Shown piece by piece: positions 53,684-62,469 of a stretch of DNA of 64,000 bases. The notes beneath the pieces were generated by a model. It saw only the letters and a program-made list of their open reading frames with translations, made no database searches and was not told where the DNA came from. Position numbers and translations under genes: made by a program. The stretch is taken from positions 2,726,954 to 2,790,953 of the forward strand of contig NZ_CP031747.1 of the NCBI RefSeq assembly GCF_005311025.1. The letters run 5' to 3'. The stretch is from Alcaligenes faecalis. Lineage in GTDB: Bacteria; Pseudomonadota; Gammaproteobacteria; Burkholderiales; Burkholderiaceae_B. How positions within the stretch are numbered: position 1 is the first letter of the stretch; each line of letters starts with the position of its first letter.

Positions 53684-54635
53684 GACGCGTCCTCCCAAAT
53701 AAATGATGAAAACGCTGCTGCACAAATCCCATGATTCCATCCGGCGCAAACAGCACCGAAGCCATGACGATCAGTCCAAATAAGGACAGACGCAACTCCT
53801 TGAATTCGCGCAAATACTCTTCCAGCAAGGCCACCACAATGGCCCCTGCAATAGGCCCCAGCAAGGTGCCTTTACCGCCCAGCAAAACGATAATGATCAT
53901 GGTCGCGGTAAACGGAAAACCGAAAACTTCCGGCCCTACAAAACTGATGTAGCTGGCGTAGTAAGCCCCGGCAATCCCGGCCAGAAAGGCCGCCACCACA
54001 AAGACAAACTGCGAGTAGCGAAAAGGATCAATACCGACCGATTGCGCCACGTAGTTGTTCTCTCGCAGAGTGACGGCAGCACGGCCCGCACTGGAATGCA
54101 CCAGGCGGTAGCAGATGTAGAAAGTGATGGCGGCCAGCACAATGCCCATCACCACAAAACCCCGCTTCCCAGCCAGCCAGGGCGACATGTCCAGCAAGGC
54201 AGGATGAGCCACACCCGAGATGCCCATCGGGCCATTGGTCAGGTCCACCCAGTTATTGGCCAGCAGGCGCAGGACCTCGGCAAAGGCCAGCGTCACAATG
54301 ACAAAGAAGGGCCCATTCAGACGCAAAGTCACACGCCCGATCACGTAGCCCGCTGCCGCAGCAATCAAGGCCGCCGCGGCAATGGTGACCGTGACAGGCC
54401 AGCCCACCGCGGGCGAGCTCAAAATGGCGACTGAATACGCACCCAGACCAAAAAATGCCACATGACCCAGCGGGAATTCCCCTACATAGCCAATGATCAG
54501 GTTCAGGCTGCTGGCCAGCACGCTATACATCAGCACCAGCACCAGGATATGCAGCAAATAATCGTTCTGCACAAAACCAGCGAGCAACGCCGACAAGGCC
54601 AGGAAGCCCACCATAAAGTGACGTTCTATTTTCAT
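53676..54635 (-). CDS. Liv-type ABC transporter permease (LivM family)
   Basis: 319 aa polytopic membrane protein with the LivM stretch SLNLIIGYVGEFPLGHVAFFGLGAYSVAIL (about residues 42-71) and the VGIDPFRYSQFVFVVAAFLAG coupling region. Directly abuts the LivH gene (stop at 54636). Confidence 0.93.
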   Translation of the reverse strand: MKIERHFMVGFLALSALLAGFVQNDYLLHILVLVLMYSVLASSLNLIIGYVGEFPLGHVAFFGLGAYSVAILSSPAVGWPVTVTIAAAALIAAAAGYVIGRVTLRLNGPFFVIVTLAFAEVLRLLANNWVDLTNGPMGISGVAHPALLDMSPWLAGKRGFVVMGIVLAAITFYICYRLVHSSAGRAAVTLRENNYVAQSVGIDPFRYSQFVFVVAAFLAGIAGAYYASYISFVGPEVFGFPFTATMIIIVLLGGKGTLLGPIAGAIVVALLEEYLREFKELRLSLFGLIVMASVLFAPDGIMGFVQQRFHHLFGRTRHA

Positions 54636-55511
54636 TTACGCGCGCTCCGCTCGAACCGAAAACAAGCCATAGGGGCGGAAGAACAGAATCAAGATAACCA
54701 GGGCAAAGCCCACCATGTCCGCTGTCCCCGTTTGCACATAACCTCCCCACAGCGCTTCTGCCACGCCCAGGATCAAGCCACCCAGAATGGCCCCACCGAA
54801 ATTGCCCATCCCGCCCAGAATGACCACCACAAAGGCTTTCAAACTGATCAGGCCACCGATCGAAGCCTGCGCGACATAAATGGAGCTGAGCAACATGCCC
54901 GAGGTTGCCGCCAGAACCACACCCAAAGCGAAGGTGGAGGCGTAAATCGTGGCGGTATTGATACCGACCAGACTGGCCGCCGTCGAATCCTGAAACGTGG
55001 CCCGCATGGCTTTACCCAAGCGGGTTTTCTGGATCAGAAGGCGTGCGCCGACGATGGCCGCAATAGACATCCCGATCGCAAAAACGCGCACCTCGGTGAT
55101 GAATATCGGTCCCAAAAACAGGGGAGTATTAGGCACCGGCGCCACCACTTTCAAAGGTGCCGTACCCACGATCATCAAGGCGGTATTTGTCAGGAAAATC
55201 GACAAACCGATAGTCAGCAAAATGCCTGGCTCCGGGCCCTTGTCCCGGATACGAGCAATCAGGAAGCGATCCAGCAGCCAACCAAACACCGCGACGATCA
55301 CCATGACCAGCGCCAGGCCCACAAAGAAGTTCAGCTCCAGTTGCTGGGTCACCAACCATCCCAGCAGGCCACCGATCATGTAGAACTCGCCATGGGCAAA
55401 GTTCACCAATCGCATCAAACCAAAAATCAGGGTCAGACCCAGAGCCGACAACGCGTAGAACGTCCCGTTCACCAGTCCATTGGCAATGAACTGCAGCAAT
55501 AAATCAAACAC
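54636..55511 (-). CDS. Liv-type ABC transporter permease (LivH family)
   Basis: 291 aa. LivH hallmark TLIFGLMRLVNFAHGEFYMIGG (about residues 27-48) and the C-terminal GGMGNFGGAILGGLILGVAEA. Eight or so membrane segments. Second gene of the importer operon, 44 nt after the binding-protein gene. Confidence 0.93.
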   Translation of the reverse strand: MFDLLLQFIANGLVNGTFYALSALGLTLIFGLMRLVNFAHGEFYMIGGLLGWLVTQQLELNFFVGLALVMVIVAVFGWLLDRFLIARIRDKGPEPGILLTIGLSIFLTNTALMIVGTAPLKVVAPVPNTPLFLGPIFITEVRVFAIGMSIAAIVGARLLIQKTRLGKAMRATFQDSTAASLVGINTATIYASTFALGVVLAATSGMLLSSIYVAQASIGGLISLKAFVVVILGGMGNFGGAILGGLILGVAEALWGGYVQTGTADMVGFALVILILFFRPYGLFSVRAERA

Positions 55512-55555
55512 AATGCCCCCTCATCAAACGATAAAATCCGCAGCTCATCGTGCTC

Positions 55556-56686
55556 TTAGTCCGCCGTTACCTTGGCCTGAGCAACTATTTCCGGCTGCCC
55601 GCCTTGAAGCTTCACCAACACGGCATCAAAGCCGTAGCCCTGGCGTTTTTCGTTGAATTTGAAGTTGCCATTGGGGCCGTTGTAATCCGTGGCCGGCAGT
55701 GCCAGACGAATCTTGTCCGGATCGGCTTCCCCTGCGCGTTCGATCGCGTCCATGATGATGTTCATCGCGTTATAGCCAGCCACCGAATACTTGCCTGGCA
55801 GCTCGCCATACTCTTTCTGATAGGACTGCACGAACTCCAGATTTTCGGGACGCTGCAAGGTGTGGGCATAAGGAACGGCAGCATGAATGCCTTCTGATGC
55901 AGAGCCCGCCAAATTCACAAAGTCCGCCGTCGCCCAACTACCCACGCCAAAAATCAGACTCTCCAGACCCACTTCCTTCATCTGTTTGACCAGAATCGAG
56001 CCATCCTGGGTTTCGGCTGCCACAAAAACACCATCTGGTTTGGCGGCTCGTACCCGCGTCAACAGCGTGTAGAAGTCCGTGGTGCCATGGTCGAAATACA
56101 GCTTTTGCACGGTTTCACCGCCCAAGGCTTCGATCTGGCTGGAGAACTCTTCCATGCCGCCCCGGCCCCAATCATCATTCACACCGATGTAGGCGATTTT
56201 TTTCAGCTTGAGCTGCTCGACCAGAATCGTTGCGAAGGCATGGGCCAGCAAACCATCGGTTTCAGCGGTGCGGAAGAACCACTCATTGCCACGCTCGGTC
56301 AAATCACTTTTTGACGACACGCCCGAGAGCAGAGGCACTTTGTACTTTTGCGCCACGCTCATAGCCGCAATGGTGGCGGAGCTGCAAAAGGCGCCGGAAA
56401 TAATTGGCACCTTGTCTTTCTGAATCAGTTTTTCAGCCGCGTTCACGGTTTTGGAGGGCTGACATTCTCCATCCTCAATAGCCAGTTCAACCTGTTTGCC
56501 TAACACCCCGCCATGAGCATTACGCTCTTTGACAGCCAACTTGGAACCGTTCACATCGGCCTCCCCGTTGTAGGCCACCGACCCGGTCAAAGGCTGAATC
56601 ACACCAATCTTGATGGTTTGCGCTTGCACGGCCCCCACAGCACCCAGCGTCATGAGCAACCCCATCGTCAATATCGTCTTGCGCAC
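55556..56686 (-). CDS. Liv-type ABC transporter substrate-binding protein (Peripla_BP_6)
   Basis: 376 aa. Sec signal peptide MRKTILTMGLLMTLGAVGAVQA (1-22), then QTIKIGVIQPLTGSVAYNGEAD. Type I periplasmic fold with PIISGAFCSSATIAAMSVAQ (ligand-contact region) and YIGVNDDWGRGGMEEFS. First gene of the operon that continues through the permeases, ATPases and the NicD/X/F genes; a pyridine carboxylate ligand is inferred from this context. Confidence 0.92.
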   Translation of the reverse strand: MRKTILTMGLLMTLGAVGAVQAQTIKIGVIQPLTGSVAYNGEADVNGSKLAVKERNAHGGVLGKQVELAIEDGECQPSKTVNAAEKLIQKDKVPIISGAFCSSATIAAMSVAQKYKVPLLSGVSSKSDLTERGNEWFFRTAETDGLLAHAFATILVEQLKLKKIAYIGVNDDWGRGGMEEFSSQIEALGGETVQKLYFDHGTTDFYTLLTRVRAAKPDGVFVAAETQDGSILVKQMKEVGLESLIFGVGSWATADFVNLAGSASEGIHAAVPYAHTLQRPENLEFVQSYQKEYGELPGKYSVAGYNAMNIIMDAIERAGEADPDKIRLALPATDYNGPNGNFKFNEKRQGYGFDAVLVKLQGGQPEIVAQAKVTAD

Positions 56687-57310
56687 CTTGTATCTCCTTC
56701 CTTGGTTTTTAATTAACTGATTGATTATTTCTAGTTTGAAATATTATTAACTGACTAGCCAATAAATAAAATATAGGGAATTCCCTACAGACTTAAAATA
56801 ATTTTTTATTGTTATCTATCAGTCACTTAATGGATTTCCAGCAGTTTTCATGGATGATGGAGGCCAGGCGAAACCTGCTTGCCGGCTTAATCTTGGTGAC
56901 AACACTCAAGTGCTATTTGAAGGGTATACCAAAGGTATTTCAGCTACCCACAGACTGGCTACGAACCGAAAACCCGATGTCTCAGCACATAGATAACCAG
57001 CTCCCTTTTCGGGTCACTAGGCCTCTTTCTGATGATGAAATTCCGCCCAAAAGCTGGCCTCACAAGAGACACAACCAACAAGCTCTGAAGGTGGCAGTTC
57101 CCTTCTTGAAATCGCCATAAAAAAGCGGACCTGATTTGACATCAGGCCCGCATTCCCACTTTTCTGCGCTAACAAGTTTTGTGCTGCTAGCTGCTACTAG
57201 CCGTTGCTCCCCATGTTCCATAAGAACGAAGTCGAAGCGCTAGCCTTTACTCATCGGACTTGATGAACACCGCTCATCACAAGCAGGCGTATGCATCAAC
57301 ACCCTGAGTC
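56687..57310. other. Long intergenic region upstream of the pyridine-cluster operon
   Basis: 624 nt. The left part is the AT-rich promoter zone of the minus-strand ABC/nic operon, with TTAACTGA repeated at 56713-56720 and 56747-56754 and the palindrome TTAATTAA at 56709-56716, possible TetR sites. An open frame at 56809-57120 (+) has no ribosome site or recognisable family and is not called. The right part holds a minus-strand terminator. Confidence 0.45.
57119..57151 (-). terminator. Rho-independent terminator after Bug gene
   Basis: On the minus strand GCGGGCCTGAT-GTCAA-ATCAGGTCCGC followed by TTTTTT; 10 pairs with one mismatch. About 160 nt beyond the stop of the Bug gene. Confidence 0.7.
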
Positions 57311-58282
57311 TTACTGCTGCAAATACCCCGACTCCTTGATGATGGGTCCCCAAGTATCCAGATCATCCTGAACAATGCGCGATAGCTCCTGCGCATCGCC
57401 CGACTCGGGTCGGAAGCCGATCGGCACAATCGCGCTTTCAATGCGTGGCAGCTTGGCCACTTCATTGAAGGCATCCTGGAACTGTTTGACCATCTCCGGC
57501 TCCATGCCCAGCGGGGCAAAAATCCCCATCCAGCCCGACGCTTTCAGGTCGCCATAGCCCATTTCTGCAAAGGTGGGCACGTCTTTCAAGATAGGCAGGC
57601 GTTCCGCGCCGGTAATCCCCAGCACCCGCACCGAACCGGCGGCAACGTGTTCGGTAATCATGCCCACCGCATCCACGCCAGCGGGAATATGGTCACCCAG
57701 CAGGTCGTTGATCAAAGGGGCACCCCCTTTATAAGGCACGGGGGACATCTGGATATCGTTCTTCTTGGCGATGCTGTAGCCAATGAACTGAGGGGCGCTG
57801 CCGGGGGCGGGAATACCATAGTGGCCGTACTTTTCCGGTTCTTTGCGCACCAGCTCCACGTACTCCTGCAAGGTATTGGCAGGCGTGGTTTTACCCACCA
57901 CAAAGATATGTTCGAACTTGGCAATCACGGCTACCGGCGCAAAATCCTTTATTGGATCGTAGCTGACCGTTTTTACGGTCAGGGGCAGGGTGGTCATCAT
58001 GTGATTATTAGCGACCAACAGCACCGAGCCATCGGTAGGCGAGCGCAAAAAGCCTTGAGCAGCAACCTGCCCGCCCGCGCCTGCGCGGTTATCCACCACC
58101 ACATTCACACCCAGCTTTTCACGCAATTGCTCGGCATACACCCGCGCGACGGCATCCGCTGTTCCTCCGGCCGGATAACCTACGACCAAACGTATGGTGT
58201 CCGGCAATTTGCTAGCAACAGACATACCTGTTGCCAAGGCCAACGCCGTTCCCAGCAAAACCTGCGCCCATTTCTTTTTCAT
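57311..58282 (-). CDS. Bug/TctC-family periplasmic solute-binding protein
   Basis: 323 aa. Signal peptide MKKKWAQVLLGTALALATGMSVA (1-23), followed by the Bug signature DTIRLVVGYPAGGTADAVAR, GAGGQVAA and LLGDHIPAG. Orphan (no TctA/TctB nearby). Follows the ornithine-cyclodeaminase-family gene by 30 nt, so it likely binds the compound degraded by that cluster. Confidence 0.93.
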   Translation of the reverse strand: MKKKWAQVLLGTALALATGMSVASKLPDTIRLVVGYPAGGTADAVARVYAEQLREKLGVNVVVDNRAGAGGQVAAQGFLRSPTDGSVLLVANNHMMTTLPLTVKTVSYDPIKDFAPVAVIAKFEHIFVVGKTTPANTLQEYVELVRKEPEKYGHYGIPAPGSAPQFIGYSIAKKNDIQMSPVPYKGGAPLINDLLGDHIPAGVDAVGMITEHVAAGSVRVLGITGAERLPILKDVPTFAEMGYGDLKASGWMGIFAPLGMEPEMVKQFQDAFNEVAKLPRIESAIVPIGFRPESGDAQELSRIVQDDLDTWGPIIKESGYLQQ

Positions 58283-58312
58283 TACTTGTCTCCCTACCTC
58301 TTGATGACGCTA

Positions 58313-59317
58313 TTAAAGTTCTACTACTCGTCCATTTCCTTGTGCGGCATGACGGCTTAACAAGGCGGCCGCCGTCAATACGTCCTCGAATGCCAAGCCC
58401 AAGGATTTAAAAATCGTGATTTCTTCATTGTTGATGCGGCCTGCGGCTTGCCTCTCCAGAACGGCACCCAGCTCGTTCAGCTCGGTATCGGCCGACAAGT
58501 AGCCCTGCTTACACGCATTCAAGAACTCGCCCGACTCGTTACGAGTGGATTGCGCACGGTCCACAAACAAACGGCCTGCCGTCATGGTGGGGCCATCCAG
58601 TTCACTGCTGGCGGGTGTGCTGGAACCCATGGCGGTGATGTGCGTGCCAGGGCGCAGCCATTCGCGCTGCAAGACAGGCGTGGCAGAGCTGGTGGCTGTC
58701 AGTACCATATCCGACTGGGACACGGCTTCCTGGGCCGAGACTCCGGCTATCAAGGGGCAATCCAGATACGCCTGGGCTTCTTCAATGAAATGCTGAGCCG
58801 ACTGTGCGGAGCGGGTAATCACAAATACCTTGCTCAAGCGACGCACTTGCGCCACGGCACGCAACTGCCACAAGGCCTGATGCCCGCCACCAAACAAGGT
58901 CAGCACGCTGGCATCCGGGCGCGCCAGCATGTCGGTGGCCAGGCCACTGACCGCTGCGGTACGTAAGGCCGTCACGCTGCTGGCATCCAGAATGGCACGT
59001 GTTTCGCCGGTCAAGCCGCTCATCAAGAGCACGCAGCCTTGATGGGGGTCCTTACCCAGGCGCACATTGTCTGGAAACAGGGTGCCCATCTTGGCACCGT
59101 ACAAAGGCTCGGGATAAATCTCCGGCATGTCGATGCAGGCAGGCATCATGCCCAGAAAGCCGCTGGACAAATGGCTGCGCACAATCGTACGCAAGGGCTG
59201 GTCAATACGCCCTTGCTGCATGGCGATAAAACCCTGGCGCATCAGATCAATCGCCGCACCCATATCCAGCCCTTCATACACTTCCTGGGCTTTTGCTACA
59301 TAAACGCTTAGCTGCAT
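58313..59317 (-). CDS. Ornithine cyclodeaminase/mu-crystallin family protein
   Basis: 334 aa from ATG 59317 (MQLSVYVAKAQ); longer frames run back into the preceding gene. NAD(P)-binding GGGHQALWQLRAVAQVR (near residue 135), STPASSELDG and RINNEEITIFKSLGLAFED are family motifs. Members include ornithine cyclodeaminase, alanine dehydrogenase, ketimine reductase and EutC of ectoine use. Two nt after a threonine-dehydratase-family gene, the same pairing as EutB-EutC of hydroxyectoine catabolism, but the ectoine-specific genes are not all present. Confidence 0.9.
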   Translation of the reverse strand: MQLSVYVAKAQEVYEGLDMGAAIDLMRQGFIAMQQGRIDQPLRTIVRSHLSSGFLGMMPACIDMPEIYPEPLYGAKMGTLFPDNVRLGKDPHQGCVLLMSGLTGETRAILDASSVTALRTAAVSGLATDMLARPDASVLTLFGGGHQALWQLRAVAQVRRLSKVFVITRSAQSAQHFIEEAQAYLDCPLIAGVSAQEAVSQSDMVLTATSSATPVLQREWLRPGTHITAMGSSTPASSELDGPTMTAGRLFVDRAQSTRNESGEFLNACKQGYLSADTELNELGAVLERQAAGRINNEEITIFKSLGLAFEDVLTAAALLSRHAAQGNGRVVEL

Positions 59318-59319
59318 GA

Positions 59320-60294
59320 TTAGCCTTGCGCCAGTGGCGTGGTGATATGGCGGATAAAGGTGTCGGTATCCGTATTGGAGCCGCAAAACAACACGCCCAC
59401 TCGTTGCCCGGCCAGATGTTTGCGCAAGGGGAACATCAAGGCAGCCGTTGCCACAGCGCAAGCCGGTTCAGTGGCCATCTTGAATTCGTTGAACAGGAAG
59501 TGCATCCCTGCACGGATCTGGTCGTCGTTGACGGTCACCAGCGTATCGATATTGTCCTGACACACACGGAAGCTGAACTCGTCAGTATGCGGAGCCATCA
59601 GACTGTCTGCGATGGACTGCATGGCGCCGATTTTTTGCGGCTCGCCAGCCTGGCGGCTAAGCGCCATGACGTTTGCTCCCACAGGCTCGATGCCATAAAC
59701 CACGCAATCAGGCTGCCACAGCTTGACGGCAGCCGACACACCGGCGGCCAAGCCACCGCCCCCAATGGGCACCAGCACCGCGTCCAGCTTGCCCGCTTGC
59801 TGCAACCATTCGTAGCCCAGCGTGGCGGTTCCCAGCACGGTGGGGTAGGTGCTGAACGGATGAATGAAGGTCTTCTGTTCGTCCTTCTCTATCTGACGCA
59901 CCAGTTCAAACGCCTGCTCGCCATTGTCAGCAAAGATGATCTCGGCCCCATATTCACGGCACAGGGCTACGCGCGCCGGGCTGGCCGTCTTGATCATCAC
60001 GGTCTTGGCTTTCACCCCCATTTGATGGGCGGCATAGGCCACGGCCACGGCGTGGTTACCTGCAGAAACGCAAGTCACCCCTTGCTGGCGTGCTTCTTCG
60101 GACAAGCTCAGCAAGTTGTTGAAAGCACCGCGTGCCTTGAACGTGCCCGAGGCCTGCAAATGCTCAAACTTGAAATTGACGGCGCTATCCAGACGCCCGG
60201 TCTGGTAATCGAACACGGGCGTCTGGCGCACATAGGGACGCAGACGCTCATGCGCCTGCACCACATTTTCCTTGGTAACTTTTTCTGTTGTCAT
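59320..60294 (-). CDS. PLP-dependent threonine/serine dehydratase family protein (EutB-like)
   Basis: 324 aa fold-type II PLP enzyme. The Schiff-base Lys is in SGTFKARGAFNNLL, the phosphate loop is GGGGLAAG, and SAGNHAVAVAYAA binds the substrate carboxylate. Catalytic domain only, with no regulatory ACT domain, like catabolic threonine dehydratases, serine/aspartate racemases, hydroxyaspartate dehydratase and EutB. Produces a 2-oxo acid plus ammonia, or racemises its substrate. Between the ArgE-type and cyclodeaminase-family genes. Confidence 0.9.
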   Translation of the reverse strand: MTTEKVTKENVVQAHERLRPYVRQTPVFDYQTGRLDSAVNFKFEHLQASGTFKARGAFNNLLSLSEEARQQGVTCVSAGNHAVAVAYAAHQMGVKAKTVMIKTASPARVALCREYGAEIIFADNGEQAFELVRQIEKDEQKTFIHPFSTYPTVLGTATLGYEWLQQAGKLDAVLVPIGGGGLAAGVSAAVKLWQPDCVVYGIEPVGANVMALSRQAGEPQKIGAMQSIADSLMAPHTDEFSFRVCQDNIDTLVTVNDDQIRAGMHFLFNEFKMATEPACAVATAALMFPLRKHLAGQRVGVLFCGSNTDTDTFIRHITTPLAQG

Positions 60295-60324
60295 GGGTTT
60301 GCCTTGAAACCTGTTTGTCTATTT

Positions 60325-61521
60325 TTAAGAGGCTACGGCCTGGCTGCGAATCAGAGCGCGCAAGAACTGCTCGCACTGCTCCACTTGCGCCAGTTCTACG
60401 TATTCGTCGGGACGATGGGCCTGCTCGATATTGCCGGGACCACAAATAATCGAAGGGATACCGGCTTGCTGGAACAGACCTGCCTCTGTGCCATAGGCCA
60501 CTTTGCGCACCGTGTCGTCCCGTGTCAGTTCACGCACCAGCTTGGTAATGGCGGCCTGCTCTTCAGGATTCAGGCCGGGGGCGCTGGCCAGCTTTTCCAG
60601 CTCCACCAAAGCATCGGGATGCTCGCGGCGCATGGCAGGCAGGACTTTCTGGTCGATGAACTCACGGATTTCCTGCAAGATCGGCTCGGGGTCCACGCCG
60701 GGCAGATTGCGATATTCAAATTCAAACTCGCAGAGGTCAGGCACGGTATTCAAGGCGATACCGCCACGAATCATACTGGTCTGCAAAGTAGTGAAGGGCA
60801 CGTCGAAATCATGGTCATAAGGGCCCATGCTCTTGTAGTCATCGGCCAGATCACGAATAGCCGTGATGATGCGTGCCGCATGCTCAATCGCGTTCACACC
60901 CTTAGGGGTCAGCGAGGAGTGCGCGGCATGACCGTGCACCCGGCAGCGATAGGCGTTAATGCCTTTATGCGCCACGATGGTGCGCATGCTGGTGGGTTCA
61001 CCCACCACGCAGCCTTCCGGTTTCACGCCACGACGAACCAGATCATCAATCATGACGGGCGCGCCGACACAACCGACTTCTTCGTCGTAGGAGTAAGCCA
61101 GGTGGATGGGTTTGGCCAGCTTGGTCGCCAGCATTTCAGGAACCAATTGCAAAGTCACACCGACAAAGCCTTTCATATCGCAAGTACCGCGGCCATACAG
61201 GCGGTCGTCGCGAATCTCGGCTTTGAAAGGGTCACTGCTCCAGTTTTGGCCATCGACAGGCACCACATCAGTATGGCCCGACAAAACAATGCCACCCGTA
61301 CGCGTGCCATCGGCAGCCGGAATCGTAGCGAACAGATTGGCCTTGCGGCCGCTGGCGTCATGCGTCAGCACAGTTTCCAGCCCTTGCTGCTGCAAATAGG
61401 CCTGCACGTCATGAATCAGTTCCAGGTTGGATTCCCGGCTTGTCGTATCATAAGCAATCAGTTTTTGTATCCATTCCACCGAGGTAGAGGGATAAGCAGT
61501 AGGATCAAACAACGCAGTCAT
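60325..61521 (-). CDS. ArgE/DapE-family deacylase (acetylornithine deacetylase type)
   Basis: 398 aa zinc peptidase-like amidohydrolase of family M20. Metal ligands in SGHTDVVPVDG, GRGTCDMKGF, and SYDEEVGCVG, and a C-terminal His region (GPGNIEQAHRPDEYV). Removes an N-acyl group from an amino acid such as N-acetylornithine or N-acetyl-diaminobutyrate. The location with EutB- and EutC-like enzymes and a Bug protein, rather than with arginine biosynthesis, suggests a catabolic role. First gene of the minus-strand operon. Confidence 0.92.
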   Translation of the reverse strand: MTALFDPTAYPSTSVEWIQKLIAYDTTSRESNLELIHDVQAYLQQQGLETVLTHDASGRKANLFATIPAADGTRTGGIVLSGHTDVVPVDGQNWSSDPFKAEIRDDRLYGRGTCDMKGFVGVTLQLVPEMLATKLAKPIHLAYSYDEEVGCVGAPVMIDDLVRRGVKPEGCVVGEPTSMRTIVAHKGINAYRCRVHGHAAHSSLTPKGVNAIEHAARIITAIRDLADDYKSMGPYDHDFDVPFTTLQTSMIRGGIALNTVPDLCEFEFEYRNLPGVDPEPILQEIREFIDQKVLPAMRREHPDALVELEKLASAPGLNPEEQAAITKLVRELTRDDTVRKVAYGTEAGLFQQAGIPSIICGPGNIEQAHRPDEYVELAQVEQCEQFLRALIRSQAVAS

Positions 61522-61630
61522 GCCTTCTTTCTCCCAGCGTAAAGCGTGTAGTTCTATACAATAGGACAGAGTTTTCTTATAAGAAAATTAATATTATTTA
61601 TAAGAAGATGGTTTTTTACTTCTTTAGGTT

Positions 61631-62233
61631 ATGACAAAAGACTTAGCCAACACCGCCCCCAACTTATTGAGCAAAACAGCCATGGGGGCGCGCATACGTG
61701 ATGAACGCAAACGACAGGGCCTGACCCTGCTCATGTTGGCACGCTTATCCAATGTGTCTTTGTCCACCCTGTCCAAGGCAGAGCGCGGCCTGATTGGCCT
61801 GAGCTACGAAAAATTTCTGGCCGTCAGCCGGGCCTTGAAGATGGATTTATCCGACCTGTTCAAGACGCCTCGCGATCAAAATGAATCCGGCATGGATATT
61901 CTGGTGGGACGGGCTTCACGTACCGTGACCTACCATGCGCATCGTTATGAATATGGCATGCTGGCATCGGAATGGATCAACAAGAAAATGACGCCCATGC
62001 ACGGGCGTGTCCTGGCCGGTAAACCACGCGATGCCAGCGACTTCAGCCAGCACGAAGGCGAAGAATTTATTTTTGTGATCGAAGGGCAGTTGACCATGCA
62101 GTTTCAGGACGGGCGCCGCCACGTGCTGCAGGCGCGCGACAGCATCTACTTCAAAAGCAATCTGGGCCACTTGTACCTGTGCGAACACGGGGAAAGCGTG
62201 GAGATCTTGGTGGTTTGTGTGAACAATCACTAG
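61631..62233 (+). CDS. XRE-family regulator with cupin domain
   Basis: 200 aa. HTH at about residues 22-75 (LTLLMLARLSNVSLSTLSKAERG) and a C-terminal cupin (about 125-195; EGEEFIFVIEGQLTMQFQDGRRHVLQARDSIYF). Divergent from the ArgE-type deacylase gene over a 109-nt AT-rich gap, so it is the likely regulator of that operon. Confidence 0.9.
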   Translation: MTKDLANTAPNLLSKTAMGARIRDERKRQGLTLLMLARLSNVSLSTLSKAERGLIGLSYEKFLAVSRALKMDLSDLFKTPRDQNESGMDILVGRASRTVTYHAHRYEYGMLASEWINKKMTPMHGRVLAGKPRDASDFSQHEGEEFIFVIEGQLTMQFQDGRRHVLQARDSIYFKSNLGHLYLCEHGESVEILVVCVNNH

Positions 62234-62469
62234 GCCCAAGAGGCGTAGACAGCTAGCTTTTTACGCTTTGGTGGCATACCAAAGAGCTTGTTTATTTGCT
62301 TTGGCCCCGGTTAGATAACCCAGATGTCTGCCTGATTCTCAAGAGCCTGGGCCACCAGTATATAAACACAAGCATTTCAGATACCAATCAGGCCTAGTGT
62401 GCCAAGCCCGAACCATCCACCTGCTCCATTACAATACGGCTCTGTTCCGCCTCTTTGATCGATCTGCCC

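Noticed and set aside
56809-57120. Open frame of 103 codons on the plus strand in the gap upstream of the pyridine operon
   Set aside because: No ribosome site, no recognisable motif, starts in the AT-rich promoter zone and ends next to a terminator; probably chance or a degraded remnant.
58313-61521. Calling the cluster an ectoine degradation operon
   Set aside because: Only the EutB/EutC/deacylase resemblance is present; ectoine hydrolase, transaminase and dehydrogenase genes were not seen.
59326-61542. 738-codon plus-strand frame opposite the dehydratase and ArgE-type genes
   Set aside because: Entirely antisense to two recognised enzymes; its translation is rich in His/Gln/Arg with no domain pattern.
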